Assembly (NCBI RefSeq): GCF_004135735.1 | Contig: NZ_CP012670.1 | Location: 868,001-932,000 of the forward strand | Direction: 5' to 3' | DNA length: 64,000 bases | Source: Sorangium cellulosum | Lineage (GTDB): Bacteria; Myxococcota_A; Polyangia; Polyangiales; Polyangiaceae | Part shown: piece after piece, positions 44,241 through 53,319 of the stretch | Layout: every line of letters starts with the position of its first letter | Position numbering within the stretch: position 1 is the stretch's first letter | Notes under the pieces: model-generated | Seen by the model: the letters and a program-made list of their open reading frames with translations, nothing else | Databases searched by the model: none | Told to the model about the DNA's origin: nothing | Translations under genes and position numbers: made by a program

Positions 44241-45029
44241 TCAGTAGCCCCAGGGGTCCCGCCGGCGCTCCGGGTCCCACGGGTCGACGCGGCGGTCCGG
44301 GCGCGCGGCGCGCCGGGGTGGCGAGCGCCACTTGTGCCAGCGCTCGTACTCGCGCGGGGCGCGGCCCACCATGAAGAAGCGGATCAGGATGAGCCCGGCG
44401 ACGAACCCCCCGAGGTGCGCGAAGAACGCGACGCCGCCGCTGCGCATGCCGATCGAGCCCAGCCCGTTCAGCAGGTTCACCACGAAGTACTCGAGGATGA
44501 CGAGCCACGCCGGGAACTCCAGGAACAGGCCGAAGATGAGCCACAGGAGCGGGATCGGGTTCAGCACCGTGATCGGCGATCGCGGGTAGAGCGACCCGTA
44601 CGCGGCCAGCACGCCCGAGATGGCGCCCGAGGCGCCGACCATCGGGATCGTCGAGCCGGGATCGATGAGGATCTGGGCGCCCGCGGCCGCGATCCCGGAC
44701 AGCACATAGAACGCCGCGTACCGGAGGCTGCCCAGCGCGTCCTCGACGTTGTCGCCGAAGATCCAGAGGAACAGCATGTTCCCGCCGAGGTGCGCCCACC
44801 CCGTCGGATCGTGCAGGAACATGCTGCTGAAGACCGTCCACCAGGTGTCCTCCGGCTCCGCGAGGAGGGTTCCCGGGACGAGGCCCCACGCGAACAGCAG
44901 CCGGTCGGGCGGGATTCCGGCCGAGATCACCGATCGCATCCAGAAGAACCCGAGGAGGTTCAGCGCGATCAGCAGGTAGTTGACGAGCGGTACCCTGCGG
45001 GTGGGCAGTTGGTCGCGGAGGGGCAGCAT
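44241..45029 (-). CDS. Rhomboid-family intramembrane serine protease
   Basis: 262 aa. The first helix (VNYLLIALNLLGFFWM) is followed by FSSMFLHDPTGWAHLGGNMLFLWIFGDNVEDALG, the rhomboid N-terminal signature; the catalytic Ser lies in MVGASGAISGVLAAYGSLYP (GASG) and the catalytic His in VAFFAHLGGFVAGLILIRFF. About six membrane helices and a basic cytoplasmic tail. These proteases cut helices of single-span membrane proteins within the bilayer. All catalytic residues are present. Substrate unknown. Divergent from cysS, whose start is 62 bp away. Confidence 0.92.
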   Translation of the reverse strand: MLPLRDQLPTRRVPLVNYLLIALNLLGFFWMRSVISAGIPPDRLLFAWGLVPGTLLAEPEDTWWTVFSSMFLHDPTGWAHLGGNMLFLWIFGDNVEDALGSLRYAAFYVLSGIAAAGAQILIDPGSTIPMVGASGAISGVLAAYGSLYPRSPITVLNPIPLLWLIFGLFLEFPAWLVILEYFVVNLLNGLGSIGMRSGGVAFFAHLGGFVAGLILIRFFMVGRAPREYERWHKWRSPPRRAARPDRRVDPWDPERRRDPWGY

Positions 45030-45091
45030 CCCGGTTTACTTAATCACGCGGGCCCGTGACAGCATCCGCCTGCCTTGATAGACCCGGGCCG

Positions 45092-46657
45092 ATGTCCGAG
45101 CTGCGCCTGTACGACACGCTGACCCAGAAGCTCGCCCCGCTCGTCCCGCGCCGACCCGGCGAGGTCCGCATGTACTGCTGCGGCCCGACGACGTACGACG
45201 TCGCGCACGTGGGCCACGGCCGCGCCGCGCTCGCTCCGGATATCCTCGCCCGCCACCTGACGGCCCGCGGCCTCCGCGTCGTCTATGCGCGGAACATCAC
45301 GGACGTCGACGACAAGATCCTGCAGCGGGCGGCCGAGTCCGGCGAGCCCCCCATGGAGCTGTCGGCGCGGATGGCGCGCCTGTACCAGGAGGACATCGCC
45401 GCGCTCGGCTGCCTGGAGCCCGAGGTCCAGCCGAAGGTCTCCGAGCACATCCCGGAGGTCGTCGCGCTCGTCGAGCGGCTGATCGAGCGAGGCGCCGCCT
45501 ACGTCGTGGAGAGGCCCGGCGAGGCGGGCGGCGTCCGCGACGTGTACTACGCGGTCCGCAGCTTTCCCTCGTACGGCAAGCTCTCGAAGCGCAACCTCGA
45601 CGAGCTGCGGGTCGGCGCGCGCGTCGGCCCGTGCGAGGACAAGCGCGATCCGCTCGATTTCGCGCTCTGGAAGGGGGTCGCCCCCGGCGGGTGGGGCTGG
45701 GACAGCCCGTGGGGCAAGGGGCGCCCTGGGTGGCATATCGAGTGCTCGGCCATGGCCGGTCGCTACCTCGGGGCGGGCTTCGACGTCCACTGCGGCGGCA
45801 TGGATCTCATCTTCCCGCATCACGAGAACGAGATCGCGCAGAGCGAGGCCGCCCACCCGGAGGCCGCGCCGTTCGCCTCGATCTGGATCCACAACGGCTT
45901 CGTCAACGTCGACAAGGAGAAGATGGCGAAGTCGCTCGGCAACTTCGTCACGCTCCGCGACGTCTACGCGCGCAACGACCCGGAGGCGCTCCGCTATTTC
46001 CTGCTCACGGTCCATTACCGCGGCCCGATCGCGTTCGATACCCACAAGCGGGACGACGGCCGCGTCGTCTTCCCCGGCGTGGTCGAGGCCGAGCGCCGGG
46101 TCGACTACCTCTACGCGACGCTCGAGCGGCTGTCGGCGCTCCTCGGCGCGGCCGGCGAGGCCGCGGCGGCGGAGCTCCCGGCGAGGCTCCCGAAGGAGCT
46201 CGCGCCGCACGCCGCGCTCGCCGACGGCGCCCGCGGCCGCGTCGCCGCCGCGCTGGACGACGACCTCAACACGCCGGTGGCCCTCTCGATCCTCGCCGAG
46301 CTCGCCAAGGCCGCGAACGAGCTCGTCGATCTCGCGCAGAAGCGGCGGAAGGACCAGGACGTCGCCCGCGCGGCGCCGCCGCTCGCGCGCCGCCTCGACG
46401 CGGCGCTGCGCGCGTCGCTCGACGTCCTCGGCCTGCTGCAGACCCCGCCGTCGGTCTACCAGGCGCGCACGCAGGAGCGGCGCCTCGGGTTGCTCGGCAA
46501 GACGCGCCAGGCGATCGAGGCGAGGCTCGCCGAGCGCGCCGAGGCGCGCGCCGCCAGGGACTTCGCGCGGAGCGACGCCATCCGGCGGGAGCTCGAGAGC
46601 GAGGGCATCGAGGTCGCCGACGCGCCGACCGGCACGACCTTCCGGGTGAGCGCCTGA
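45092..46657 (+). CDS. cysS: Cysteinyl-tRNA synthetase
   Basis: 521 aa from the ATG at 45092 (MSELRLYDTL). YCCGPTTYDVAHVGHGRAAL carries the zinc Cys and the HIGH motif as HVGH (39-42), ARNITDVDDKI follows, WHIECSAMAGRYLG and FDVHCGGMDLIFPHHENEIAQSEA hold the other zinc ligands, and KMAKSLGN (~280) is the KMSKS motif. The C-terminal DALR-type domain and the ADAPTGTTFRV end are normal. It charges tRNA-Cys in the cytoplasm. It is slightly longer than the usual 460-490 aa because of small insertions between 330 and 420. Confidence 0.97.
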   Translation: MSELRLYDTLTQKLAPLVPRRPGEVRMYCCGPTTYDVAHVGHGRAALAPDILARHLTARGLRVVYARNITDVDDKILQRAAESGEPPMELSARMARLYQEDIAALGCLEPEVQPKVSEHIPEVVALVERLIERGAAYVVERPGEAGGVRDVYYAVRSFPSYGKLSKRNLDELRVGARVGPCEDKRDPLDFALWKGVAPGGWGWDSPWGKGRPGWHIECSAMAGRYLGAGFDVHCGGMDLIFPHHENEIAQSEAAHPEAAPFASIWIHNGFVNVDKEKMAKSLGNFVTLRDVYARNDPEALRYFLLTVHYRGPIAFDTHKRDDGRVVFPGVVEAERRVDYLYATLERLSALLGAAGEAAAAELPARLPKELAPHAALADGARGRVAAALDDDLNTPVALSILAELAKAANELVDLAQKRRKDQDVARAAPPLARRLDAALRASLDVLGLLQTPPSVYQARTQERRLGLLGKTRQAIEARLAERAEARAARDFARSDAIRRELESEGIEVADAPTGTTFRVSA

Positions 46658-46849
46658 CCGGTGAGCGCCTGGAGCGCCTCGCCGGGACGGGCTCCGCGCC
46701 GGCGGCCGACCTCGGCACCAGTGGACGAAAACGGCCGGGGGATCTAGGTTCTCGCCCGATGCTGGCCGGCGGCGGCCCGCGTCCCGGACCTGCCCGGCAT
46801 CGACGGCATCCACGGCCTCCACGGCATCCACAAACGATTACGGACGACC

Positions 46850-47815
46850 ATGGCTCGTGATCTCTACTCCGTGCTCGGCGTCTCGCGCGATGCGGACGAG
46901 GACACCATCAAGAAGGCGTTCCGCAAGCTCGCGATGAAGTACCACCCGGACAAGAGCCCCGGGAAGGCCAACGAGCAGAAGTTCAAGGAGATCAACCAGG
47001 CGCACGAGGTGCTGAGCAACAAGACGAAGCGCGCGCTCTACGACGAGTTCGGGGAGGAGAGCCTGTCGCAGAACTTCGACGCCGAGCGCGCCCGCGCGTA
47101 CCGCCGCTATGCGAGCGCCCGGCCCGCGGGCGGGGGCCGCGGCGTTCCGGGCGGCTTCGACGTGCAGGATATCTTCGGCGGCAGCGGCGCCGGCGGCGGC
47201 GATTTCGGGGACATCCTCGGCGATCTCTTCGGGCGCGCGCGCGGCGGCGGCGCGGGCCGCCGCGCCCAGGCCGTGCGCGGCCGCGGCAGCGATGTCGAGC
47301 AGGACCTCACCATCGATTTCGTGTCGGCGGTCCGGGGCACGACGCTCCAGCTCCAGCGCCCCGGCGAGCCGGAGCCGGTGACGGTCCGCGTTCCGCCCGG
47401 CGCCGCCGAGGGGAGCCGCCTGCGCATCCGCGGCCAGGGCGCCCCGGGCATCGGCGGCGGCGAGCCCGGCGATCTGCTGCTGAACATCCACGTCACGCCG
47501 CACCCCTTTTTCAAGCGCGAGGGCGACGATCTGCACCTCGACGTCCCGATCACCCTGGGCGAGGCGTACCGGGGCGACAAGATCCGCATCCCCACCCCGG
47601 ACGGCGAGGTGACGCTCAAGGTCCCGGCGCGCACCCAGACCGGCCAGGTGATCCGGCTGCGCGGCAAGGGCATCGCCCGCAAGGGCAAGGAGCCGGGGGA
47701 TCTCTACGTGAAGTTCCTGGTGCATGTCCCGACCGTCGACGATCCCGAGGTGGCGAAGGCGATCGAGCTGCTCGACCGGAAGACCGAGGCGCCGCGCGGC
47801 GAGCTCCGGTTCTGA
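46850..47815 (+). CDS. DnaJ-type II co-chaperone (CbpA-like)
   Basis: 321 aa from the ATG at 46850. J domain at residues 4-66 with YHPDKS (HPD 32-34), then a Gly-rich linker with [16 protein letters not shown], and two C-terminal beta-sandwich domains ([75 protein letters not shown]). The four CxxCxGxG zinc repeats of DnaJ proper are absent, so it is a CbpA/type II J protein that stimulates DnaK ATPase and delivers clients. No dnaK or grpE nearby. The coding strand is shared with cysS, but 192 bp separate them. Confidence 0.93.
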   Translation: MARDLYSVLGVSRDADEDTIKKAFRKLAMKYHPDKSPGKANEQKFKEINQAHEVLSNKTKRALYDEFGEESLSQNFDAERARAYRRYASARPAGGGRGVPGGFDVQDIFGGSGAGGGDFGDILGDLFGRARGGGAGRRAQAVRGRGSDVEQDLTIDFVSAVRGTTLQLQRPGEPEPVTVRVPPGAAEGSRLRIRGQGAPGIGGGEPGDLLLNIHVTPHPFFKREGDDLHLDVPITLGEAYRGDKIRIPTPDGEVTLKVPARTQTGQVIRLRGKGIARKGKEPGDLYVKFLVHVPTVDDPEVAKAIELLDRKTEAPRGELRF

Positions 47816-47853
47816 GCCCGGGCGCGAGGGCTGCGCTCGATCCCCGAATCCCC

Positions 47854-48966
47854 ATGAAGCGGTCGTCCTCGTTCGCTCCCCGAGCCTTTCTTGCGGCCGC
47901 CGCCGTCGCGCTCTCCGCGTGCGTGGCCCCGGCGCCGGAGTGTCCCGCGCCGCTCGCATCCGCCCCGCCCGCGCCGGCGGCGGTCCAGCCCGCGCCGGCG
48001 GCGCTCCAGCCTGCGCCCGCCGGGGCGGACGCGCAGGCGCCCGGCGCCGCGCCTCGTGAGCCGCCTGCGCCGCTCGCGTCCGCCCCGCCCGCGCCGGCCG
48101 ACGCGCCGCCCGCCGCGGCCGGCGAGGGGGGCGCGCCCCGCGGCCCCGTCGTGGAGATCGACCGGCCCTACAAGCTCGGCCGGCTCGCGGCGCCGCGGGG
48201 CCAGGCCGAGGCCGCGGAGCGCGATCGCTGGAACGCCGGGGGCAGGGGAGACCCGCCGGCGCCGCCGCCTCCGGCCGAGGGGCACCCGCTGCCGCGCATC
48301 ATCGTGGACGTCGTCAAGGTCAAGGGGCCGCTCAAGGCGCGCGAGGTGGAGCGCCTCGCCCGGCGACACCTCTGGATTCACGTGTACTCGTGCTACCGGC
48401 TGCGCGCGTACAAGGACCCTTCGCTTCACGGCAAGACCACCGTGCGCCTCACGGTGAGCCGCACCGGCAAGGTGACGGCCGCGCGCGCGACGGCCTCCAC
48501 GCTCTCCGCGCCGGACGTCGCCTCGTGCCTCGCGCAGCGGGCGAAGTCGCTCTCGCTGCCCAGGGCCAGGGCCGGCTCGGCCGTCGTGGTCACGATGCAG
48601 GTGTATCCGGGCGACGAGCCGGTCGAGCCCCCGCCGTCCGTCCTCGCTCCCGGCCCGGGCGAGCTCGAGCCCGACGCGATCGCCGCCGCCGCGGCCGAGG
48701 CGCTGCCCGCGTGGCGGGCGTGCTACGAGGCGGCCCTCGCGTCCGCGCCGGCGCTCTGGGGCCGCCTCGCCATCCGCTTTCATGTGACCGAGCGCGGCGC
48801 CGTCGACGAGGCGTTCGAGGTCGAGTCGCGCTTCCCGGACGAACGCATGACCCGCTGCGTGCTCCGTCGCGCGCGCGCGCTCACGTTCCCTGCGCCGGAG
48901 GGCGGCGATCTGCGATTCGTCGTCCCGCTCCGTTTTTCGCCCGACGCGCACGGCCTGGAGCCCTAG
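47854..48966 (+). CDS. Lipoprotein with two AgmX/PglI-type C-terminal domains
   Basis: 370 aa. A lipoprotein signal (AFLAAAAVALSAC) is followed by ~100 residues of Pro/Ala repeats (PAPLASAPPAPA twice). Two domains of one kind follow: YSCYRLRAYKDPSLHGKTTVRLTVSRTGKVTAARATAS with VASCLAQRAKSLSLP, and WRACYEAALASAPALWGRLAIRFHVTERGAVDEAFEVES with MTRCVLRRARALTFP. Each has Cys, a Gly-x-Val beta hairpin and a second Cys, as in the AgmX/PglI C-terminal domain of myxobacterial motility/envelope proteins (TonB-like). The paired Cys probably form a disulfide. Outer-membrane or periplasmic location is expected; function unknown. It begins 38 bp after the dnaJ-type gene and may be co-transcribed. Confidence 0.75.
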   Translation: MKRSSSFAPRAFLAAAAVALSACVAPAPECPAPLASAPPAPAAVQPAPAALQPAPAGADAQAPGAAPREPPAPLASAPPAPADAPPAAAGEGGAPRGPVVEIDRPYKLGRLAAPRGQAEAAERDRWNAGGRGDPPAPPPPAEGHPLPRIIVDVVKVKGPLKAREVERLARRHLWIHVYSCYRLRAYKDPSLHGKTTVRLTVSRTGKVTAARATASTLSAPDVASCLAQRAKSLSLPRARAGSAVVVTMQVYPGDEPVEPPPSVLAPGPGELEPDAIAAAAAEALPAWRACYEAALASAPALWGRLAIRFHVTERGAVDEAFEVESRFPDERMTRCVLRRARALTFPAPEGGDLRFVVPLRFSPDAHGLEP

Positions 48967-49131
48967 CGGTCAGCAACGGAGCTCACCCGCGCGCGCTCCC
49001 CCGCGCCTCATGCAGTGCGAACGCTCACAGCGCATCGACGCGCGAGGCGAGCACCTGGGAGATCCACGCCGCCATGAATTGCGGCCGTCTTTTCCAGGTG
49101 CAACTTTACGGTGGGGGAGGAGGCTCAGGGA

Positions 49132-50577
49132 ATGGATATCTCACCGGGCACCATCGTTGGGGGGAAGTATCAGCTCGAGAGGGAGCTCGTGCGTCCTGGC
49201 GCGCGGATCACCCGCGATCGCGGCTCGGTCTGGGTCGCGCGCGCGCTGCCGCGGGGCGGGCACGTGGCCCTGAAGCGCTTCGACCCCGACCACGCCGGCG
49301 CCGCGGGAGATCTGCTCCGGATCGAGCGCGGGGTGCGCGCCGCCGCCGGGCTCCCGTCGCAGCACGTCGTGCGCGTGCACGACCACGGCGTCGAGGACGG
49401 CGCGGTGCACGTGGTGATGGACCTGCTCCACGGCGAAGATCTCGCGACGCGCATGCTCCGGCGCAGCCGGCTGCCGCTCCAGGAGGCCGCGCGCATCGCC
49501 GAGCACGCCGGGGACGCGCTGCAGCGCGCCCACGAGGCGGGGCTCCTCCACCAGAGCCTCCGGCCGGAGAGCCTCTTCCTCGCGCGGGACGGCGACGACG
49601 AGATCGTGAAGGTGCTCGATCTCGGCCTCCCGAGGGCGGCCGCGCCGCGGCTCGTGGGCGAGATCGCGGCCGAGGTGAGCGCGAGCTCGCTCCATTACCT
49701 CAGCCCCGAGCAGATCCGAGCGGAACGGAGCCTGGATGCGCAGACCGATCTCTGGTCGCTCGCCGCGATCCTGTTCCGCGTGATCACCGGCCATCTCCCG
49801 TTCCCCGGCGACATCGCGAGCGTCGTGGCCTCGAAGATCCTGCTCGCCCCGATCCCGTCGGCGACGCGGTTCGTGCCGAGGTTGCCGGCCGCGCTGGACG
49901 GCTTCTTCGAGAAGGCGTTCGCGCGCGACCGGGCGCGGCGATTCCGGTCGGTGGAAGAGATGGTGGGGGCGCTCCTCCCGATCGCGGATCTCGCGCCGCC
50001 TCCCTCGTCTGGCCTGCTGCGGCCGCCGGCGTCCGTGCGCGGCCCGGCGATGGAGCCCGCGCGGGCCTCGAGCGCGGCGCTCACGCGGGCGAGGGCGAGG
50101 GCGGCGGCCGGCGGCGCGGGCGGGCCGGCGGGGGCCGGCCTCGAGCGGCTGGGCGAGGTCCGTGGGATGGCGGACACGCTGCTCGGCGCGGAGAAGCCCG
50201 GCGTGCTGCGCGGGACGGGCGCGCCGCCCGCGCGCGGGCGCTGGCTCTTCCCGGCCGGCCTCGCCGCGGTGCTCGGCGTGGTGGCGCTCGTGACCGTGGC
50301 GCGGATGACGCGCCCGGCGCCGGCGCCGGCGGCGGAGAGCGGCGCCCGCGCGGCCGTGCTCTCGTCGCTCGCCGCGGGCCGCGCCCACATGGCGCGCCCC
50401 GCGCCCGCGGCCGCATCCCCTGCGGCCCTCCGGCGGGCCCCCCTCGCGCGCCCCGAGCTCAGCGCCCGCGCGGCCTCGGCGCCCGCGTCCGCGCAGCCTC
50501 GCCCGGCGCGTTCGGGCTCCTCCGCGGGGGCCGTCCCCCACGGGGCGCGGCTGCACCAGGCGCTCGCGAGCGACTGA
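49132..50577 (+). CDS. Membrane-anchored Ser/Thr kinase-like protein, probable pseudokinase
   Basis: 481 aa from the ATG at 49132, with AGGAGG eight bases upstream. The kinase fold is clear (ISPGTIVGGKYQLERELV, HVALKRFD with Lys 48, VHVVMDLLHGEDLATRM, YLSPEQIRAERSLDAQTDLWSLAAILFRVITG), but the catalytic HRDLKPxN loop reads HQSLRPES, so the catalytic Asp is Ser, and DFG reads DLG. The Gly loop (RPGARITRDRGSVWVA) is also unusual. The protein therefore probably binds rather than phosphorylates. A transmembrane helix (WLFPAGLAAVLGVVALVTVA, about 371-390) follows a linker, and an Ala/Pro/Arg-rich tail would be external. Confidence 0.85.
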   Translation: MDISPGTIVGGKYQLERELVRPGARITRDRGSVWVARALPRGGHVALKRFDPDHAGAAGDLLRIERGVRAAAGLPSQHVVRVHDHGVEDGAVHVVMDLLHGEDLATRMLRRSRLPLQEAARIAEHAGDALQRAHEAGLLHQSLRPESLFLARDGDDEIVKVLDLGLPRAAAPRLVGEIAAEVSASSLHYLSPEQIRAERSLDAQTDLWSLAAILFRVITGHLPFPGDIASVVASKILLAPIPSATRFVPRLPAALDGFFEKAFARDRARRFRSVEEMVGALLPIADLAPPPSSGLLRPPASVRGPAMEPARASSAALTRARARAAAGGAGGPAGAGLERLGEVRGMADTLLGAEKPGVLRGTGAPPARGRWLFPAGLAAVLGVVALVTVARMTRPAPAPAAESGARAAVLSSLAAGRAHMARPAPAAASPAALRRAPLARPELSARAASAPASAQPRPARSGSSAGAVPHGARLHQALASD

Positions 50578-50598
50578 TCCGGGCGCCGGCGTTGGGGT

Positions 50599-51822
50599 TC
50601 AGGACGACGCCTTCTCCGCGGCGGCCTTCTCCGCGGCGGCCTTCTCCGCGGCGGCCTTCTTCTCCTCGGCGGCGTCGCGCTCCCTGCGCGCCTCGTGCGC
50701 CGCGCGGATCGCCGAGAGCGGGGCGCGGGCGTCGCGGCGCGTCCGCTCGGCTTCGGCGCGGGGCTCGCTCTCGTTCCCGATGCGCGCGCCGCTCATCACC
50801 TCGAAGTAGCCGTCCTCCAGCCAGACGGCCCCGAGCGTGTGCGCCATCTCCGCGCCCTCCGCCCCGAAGTACCCGACCGCGCCGCCGTAGATCCGCCGCG
50901 GGCCGGCCTCGAGGCGGCGGGCGATGGCGGTCGCGCGCGCCGCGGGCGCGCCGACGGCGGTCGCGGCCGGGAGGGCGGCGCGCATCGCCGCGACGGGCGA
51001 CGCGTCGTCCGGGCGCGACCCGGCCCCGGGGCCTCGCTCGACGCGGACGAGCGTCTCGCCCGACGCGCCCGCGATCGTGAGCCCCGGCGCGAACGGCGAC
51101 GCCGCGAAGTCGAGGAAGTAGAGGTGCGGCGACGGCGCGAGCAGCCGCAGCGCGCGGTACACGTCGAAGGGATCCGCGCCCCGGAGCGGCGCGCGGAAGC
51201 CGCGGGCGAGCACGACCTCGCTCGCCTCGCCGGCCGCGACGCGCTCGCGCGCGGCGGCCACCTTCGCGGCGAAGGCCTCGTCCGTCATCGCCGCCTCGAG
51301 GTGCTCGGGCAGCGCCTCCGCCTCGGGCGCGGACAGGCTCCGCAGCTCCGGCCCGTGGGCCAGCTCCCACGCGCAGCGGTTCACGGCGCCCTGCGACGCG
51401 CCGGCGATGGTCATCGTCTGCGCCGCGTGGTCGAACACGACCACGGTCGCGTCCTTCATGACCCGCCCGAGGTACGGCTCGCTGGGCCACGGCTCGACGC
51501 CGAGGATCTGGTGGATCGCGTCGTAGCAGAGGAAGCCGACCCAGGCCTGGCTGACGCGGGCGGCCAGGTGGCTCGGCGCCTCCGGCGCCTCGAGCTGGGC
51601 CAGGTCCTCGGCCAGGGCCGCGAACGGGTCGAACCCGCTCGGGAGCAGGCTCTCGGAGCGCGCCCGGTACCCGAGGATCGTGTGGCGGCCCCAGCGCTCG
51701 TCGGAGGCGGCGGACTCGAACAGGAACGACGACCGGCCGGGCGACTGGGCGCGGAGCGCGGCGTACGCGCGGACGGGCGTCACGTGATCGGCGGGCAGGG
51801 TGCGGGTCACGAGGGGGCTCAT
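50599..51822 (-). CDS. Degenerate TrpE/chorismate-binding-like protein
   Basis: 407 aa. The N-terminus (DHVTPVRAYAALRAQSPGRSSFLFES and GRHTILGYRARSE) is that of anthranilate synthase component I, the middle (FAAKVAAARERVAAGEASEVVLARGF, HLYFLDF, IAGASGETLVRVERG) begins the chorismate-binding domain, and VGAPAARATAIARRLEAGPRRIYGGAVGYFG then matches its end. The roughly 80 residues between, which in TrpE hold GTRPRG, the KERAEHxMLVDLARND stretch and the catalytic His/Glu, are missing, and the usual GAPK and GAGIV are GAPA and GARIG. It is unlikely to make anthranilate. The tail is a repeated AAAEK. The coding frame is intact, so it may be expressed in another role. Confidence 0.75.
   Translation of the reverse strand: MSPLVTRTLPADHVTPVRAYAALRAQSPGRSSFLFESAASDERWGRHTILGYRARSESLLPSGFDPFAALAEDLAQLEAPEAPSHLAARVSQAWVGFLCYDAIHQILGVEPWPSEPYLGRVMKDATVVVFDHAAQTMTIAGASQGAVNRCAWELAHGPELRSLSAPEAEALPEHLEAAMTDEAFAAKVAAARERVAAGEASEVVLARGFRAPLRGADPFDVYRALRLLAPSPHLYFLDFAASPFAPGLTIAGASGETLVRVERGPGAGSRPDDASPVAAMRAALPAATAVGAPAARATAIARRLEAGPRRIYGGAVGYFGAEGAEMAHTLGAVWLEDGYFEVMSGARIGNESEPRAEAERTRRDARAPLSAIRAAHEARRERDAAEEKKAAAEKAAAEKAAAEKASS
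50609..50660 (-). repeat. 15-bp in-frame repeat coding AAAEK
   Basis: The unit GCCTTCTCCGCGGCG (plus strand) occurs three times in a row, followed by a longer variant, and encodes the Glu-Lys-Ala tail of the TrpE-like protein. Copy number is likely to vary. Confidence 0.8.
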
Positions 51823-51887
51823 CGCGGCGCAGAGTACACGACGTTGCGGCGTCCGGCGAAGGAGGGCAAGGTAGGCCCGAGATCACG

Positions 51888-52562
51888 ATGCGAAGCGCGC
51901 TTGCCCTCACGTCGGTGCTCTGTCTGGCCGCCTGCGGCGGCGCGCGGCCTGCGCCGGAGGGCGCGCGCACCACGGTCGTCTCCCTCCAGAAGATCGACTG
52001 CGAGGCGTGCGGCGCCGAGCTCGTCGCGGATCTCCGCGAGCGCCCCGGCGTGTACGCGGTTTCGTTCGACAGGCGCCGCGCCGAGATCGTGGTCACCGCG
52101 TCGCCGTCGTTCGACGTCACCGGCACCGTGAAGCAGCTCGCCGCCGACGAGGGGTTCGAGGCGGTGATCGGCGCCGGCAAGGGGCATTACGCCGGCTGGG
52201 CGACGTTCCCCGAGGGGGCGGACGCGCGGACGATCGCGGAGGGCGGCGCGGACATCCCCGATCTCGGCGCGCACGTCGTGAAGGGCAAGGTCACGGTCAT
52301 CGACTTCTCGGCCCGCTGGTGCCTCCCGTGCCGCAAGCTGGACGCGCACATGGCCAGGGTGCTCGGGGCGCAGGGGGACGTGGCGTATCGCAGGCTCGAC
52401 ATCGGCGACTGGGACACCCCGCTCGCCCGGCGGTACCTGAAGCACGTGCCGCGGCTGCCCTACGTGATCGTCTACGGCACGAGCGGCGCGCAGGTGGACG
52501 CGATCGCCGGCCTGTCGACCGAGGCGCTCGACGCGGCGATCGCGCGCGCTCGCGGGCGCTGA
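51888..52562 (+). CDS. HMA-thioredoxin fusion lipoprotein
   Basis: 224 aa. A lipoprotein signal (MRSALALTSVLCLAAC) is followed by an HMA-like domain (VSLQKIDCEACGAELVADLRERPGVYAVSFDRRRAEIVVTA) with the CxxC metal site, then a thioredoxin-fold domain (VTVIDFSARWCLPCRKLDAHMARVLG, active-site WCLPC, and the cis-Pro region RLPYVIVYG). The combination points to a periplasmic redox or metal-relay protein, for example copper delivery or thiol reduction of metal sites. No copper or cytochrome genes are adjacent. Divergent from the TrpE-like gene. Confidence 0.85.
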   Translation: MRSALALTSVLCLAACGGARPAPEGARTTVVSLQKIDCEACGAELVADLRERPGVYAVSFDRRRAEIVVTASPSFDVTGTVKQLAADEGFEAVIGAGKGHYAGWATFPEGADARTIAEGGADIPDLGAHVVKGKVTVIDFSARWCLPCRKLDAHMARVLGAQGDVAYRRLDIGDWDTPLARRYLKHVPRLPYVIVYGTSGAQVDAIAGLSTEALDAAIARARGR

Positions 52563-52710
52563 CGGCGGCGGCGCGGGCGCTGACGGCGGCGGCGCGGGCG
52601 CTCGCGCGGCGCGCGCCTCTCGGCGTGGGGGCCGTGGGGGGGCGGGGGCGTGGAGGTCAGGCCCGCGGAGCGCCCGCGCGCGCGGCTGACCCGACATCGC
52701 CGCGCGCCGA

Positions 52711-53319
52711 TCAGTAATGGCCGAAGAGATCCTGGATCCGTGACTCGAGGGCGACCGCGATCTTGTAGAGCGACGAGATGGACGCCGACGACTCGGCGCG
52801 CTCGATCTGCGACAGCAGCGAGACGCTGAGCCCGGTGCGGCGCGCCATCTGCTTGAGCGTGAGGTCCTTGTCCTTGCGGAGGTTCCTGATCGTGTCGCCG
52901 ATGACGCGGTGGAGCTGCTCCTCGGGCGTCCGCGCGAGGCCTTTCTTGCGCATCACCCGGGCGAGCACCTCGCGGAACTCGTCGACGTTGAACGGCTTCT
53001 TGATGTAGTCGACCGCGTCGAGCTTCATGGACGCGACGGCGCTCTCGAGGTTGGGGAAGCCGGTGAAGATGACGACCGCGATGTCGTTGTCGACCTTGCG
53101 AATGCGCTTGAGCACCTCGATGCCGTCGAGCTTCGGCATCATCAGGTCGAGGATGATGAGGTGGTAGCCGCCCGCGCGGACCTCCTCTTCGACGGTCGTG
53201 GGATCGCCCAGCGTCTTGACCTGATAGCCGTCACGCTCGAGCAGGGTCTGCATGTAGTCACAGATCGCCCGGTCGTCGTCGACGATCAGAATGCGCACAG
53301 CGGGAAGCTCAATTGCCAC
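52711..53319 (-). CDS. Response regulator with XRE-type helix-turn-helix output
   Basis: 202 aa from a GTG at 53319 with AGGAGG ahead. REC domain with acidic pocket RILIVDDDR and phosphoacceptor Asp 58 in LIILDLMMPKLDG, Thr in VVIFTGFP and Lys in YIKKPF. A short linker leads to a lambda-repressor/XRE HTH (IRNLRKDKDLTLKQMARRTGLSVSLLSQIERAESSASISSLYKIAVAL). REC is usually joined to OmpR, NarL or AAA outputs; an XRE output is uncommon. The HTH is like that of MerR-independent cupin-type regulators such as SinR/PuuR. Phosphorylation would control DNA binding; no cognate kinase is adjacent on the same strand (the hybrid kinase at 54-57 kb is a candidate). Confidence 0.9.
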   Translation of the reverse strand: MAIELPAVRILIVDDDRAICDYMQTLLERDGYQVKTLGDPTTVEEEVRAGGYHLIILDLMMPKLDGIEVLKRIRKVDNDIAVVIFTGFPNLESAVASMKLDAVDYIKKPFNVDEFREVLARVMRKKGLARTPEEQLHRVIGDTIRNLRKDKDLTLKQMARRTGLSVSLLSQIERAESSASISSLYKIAVALESRIQDLFGHY

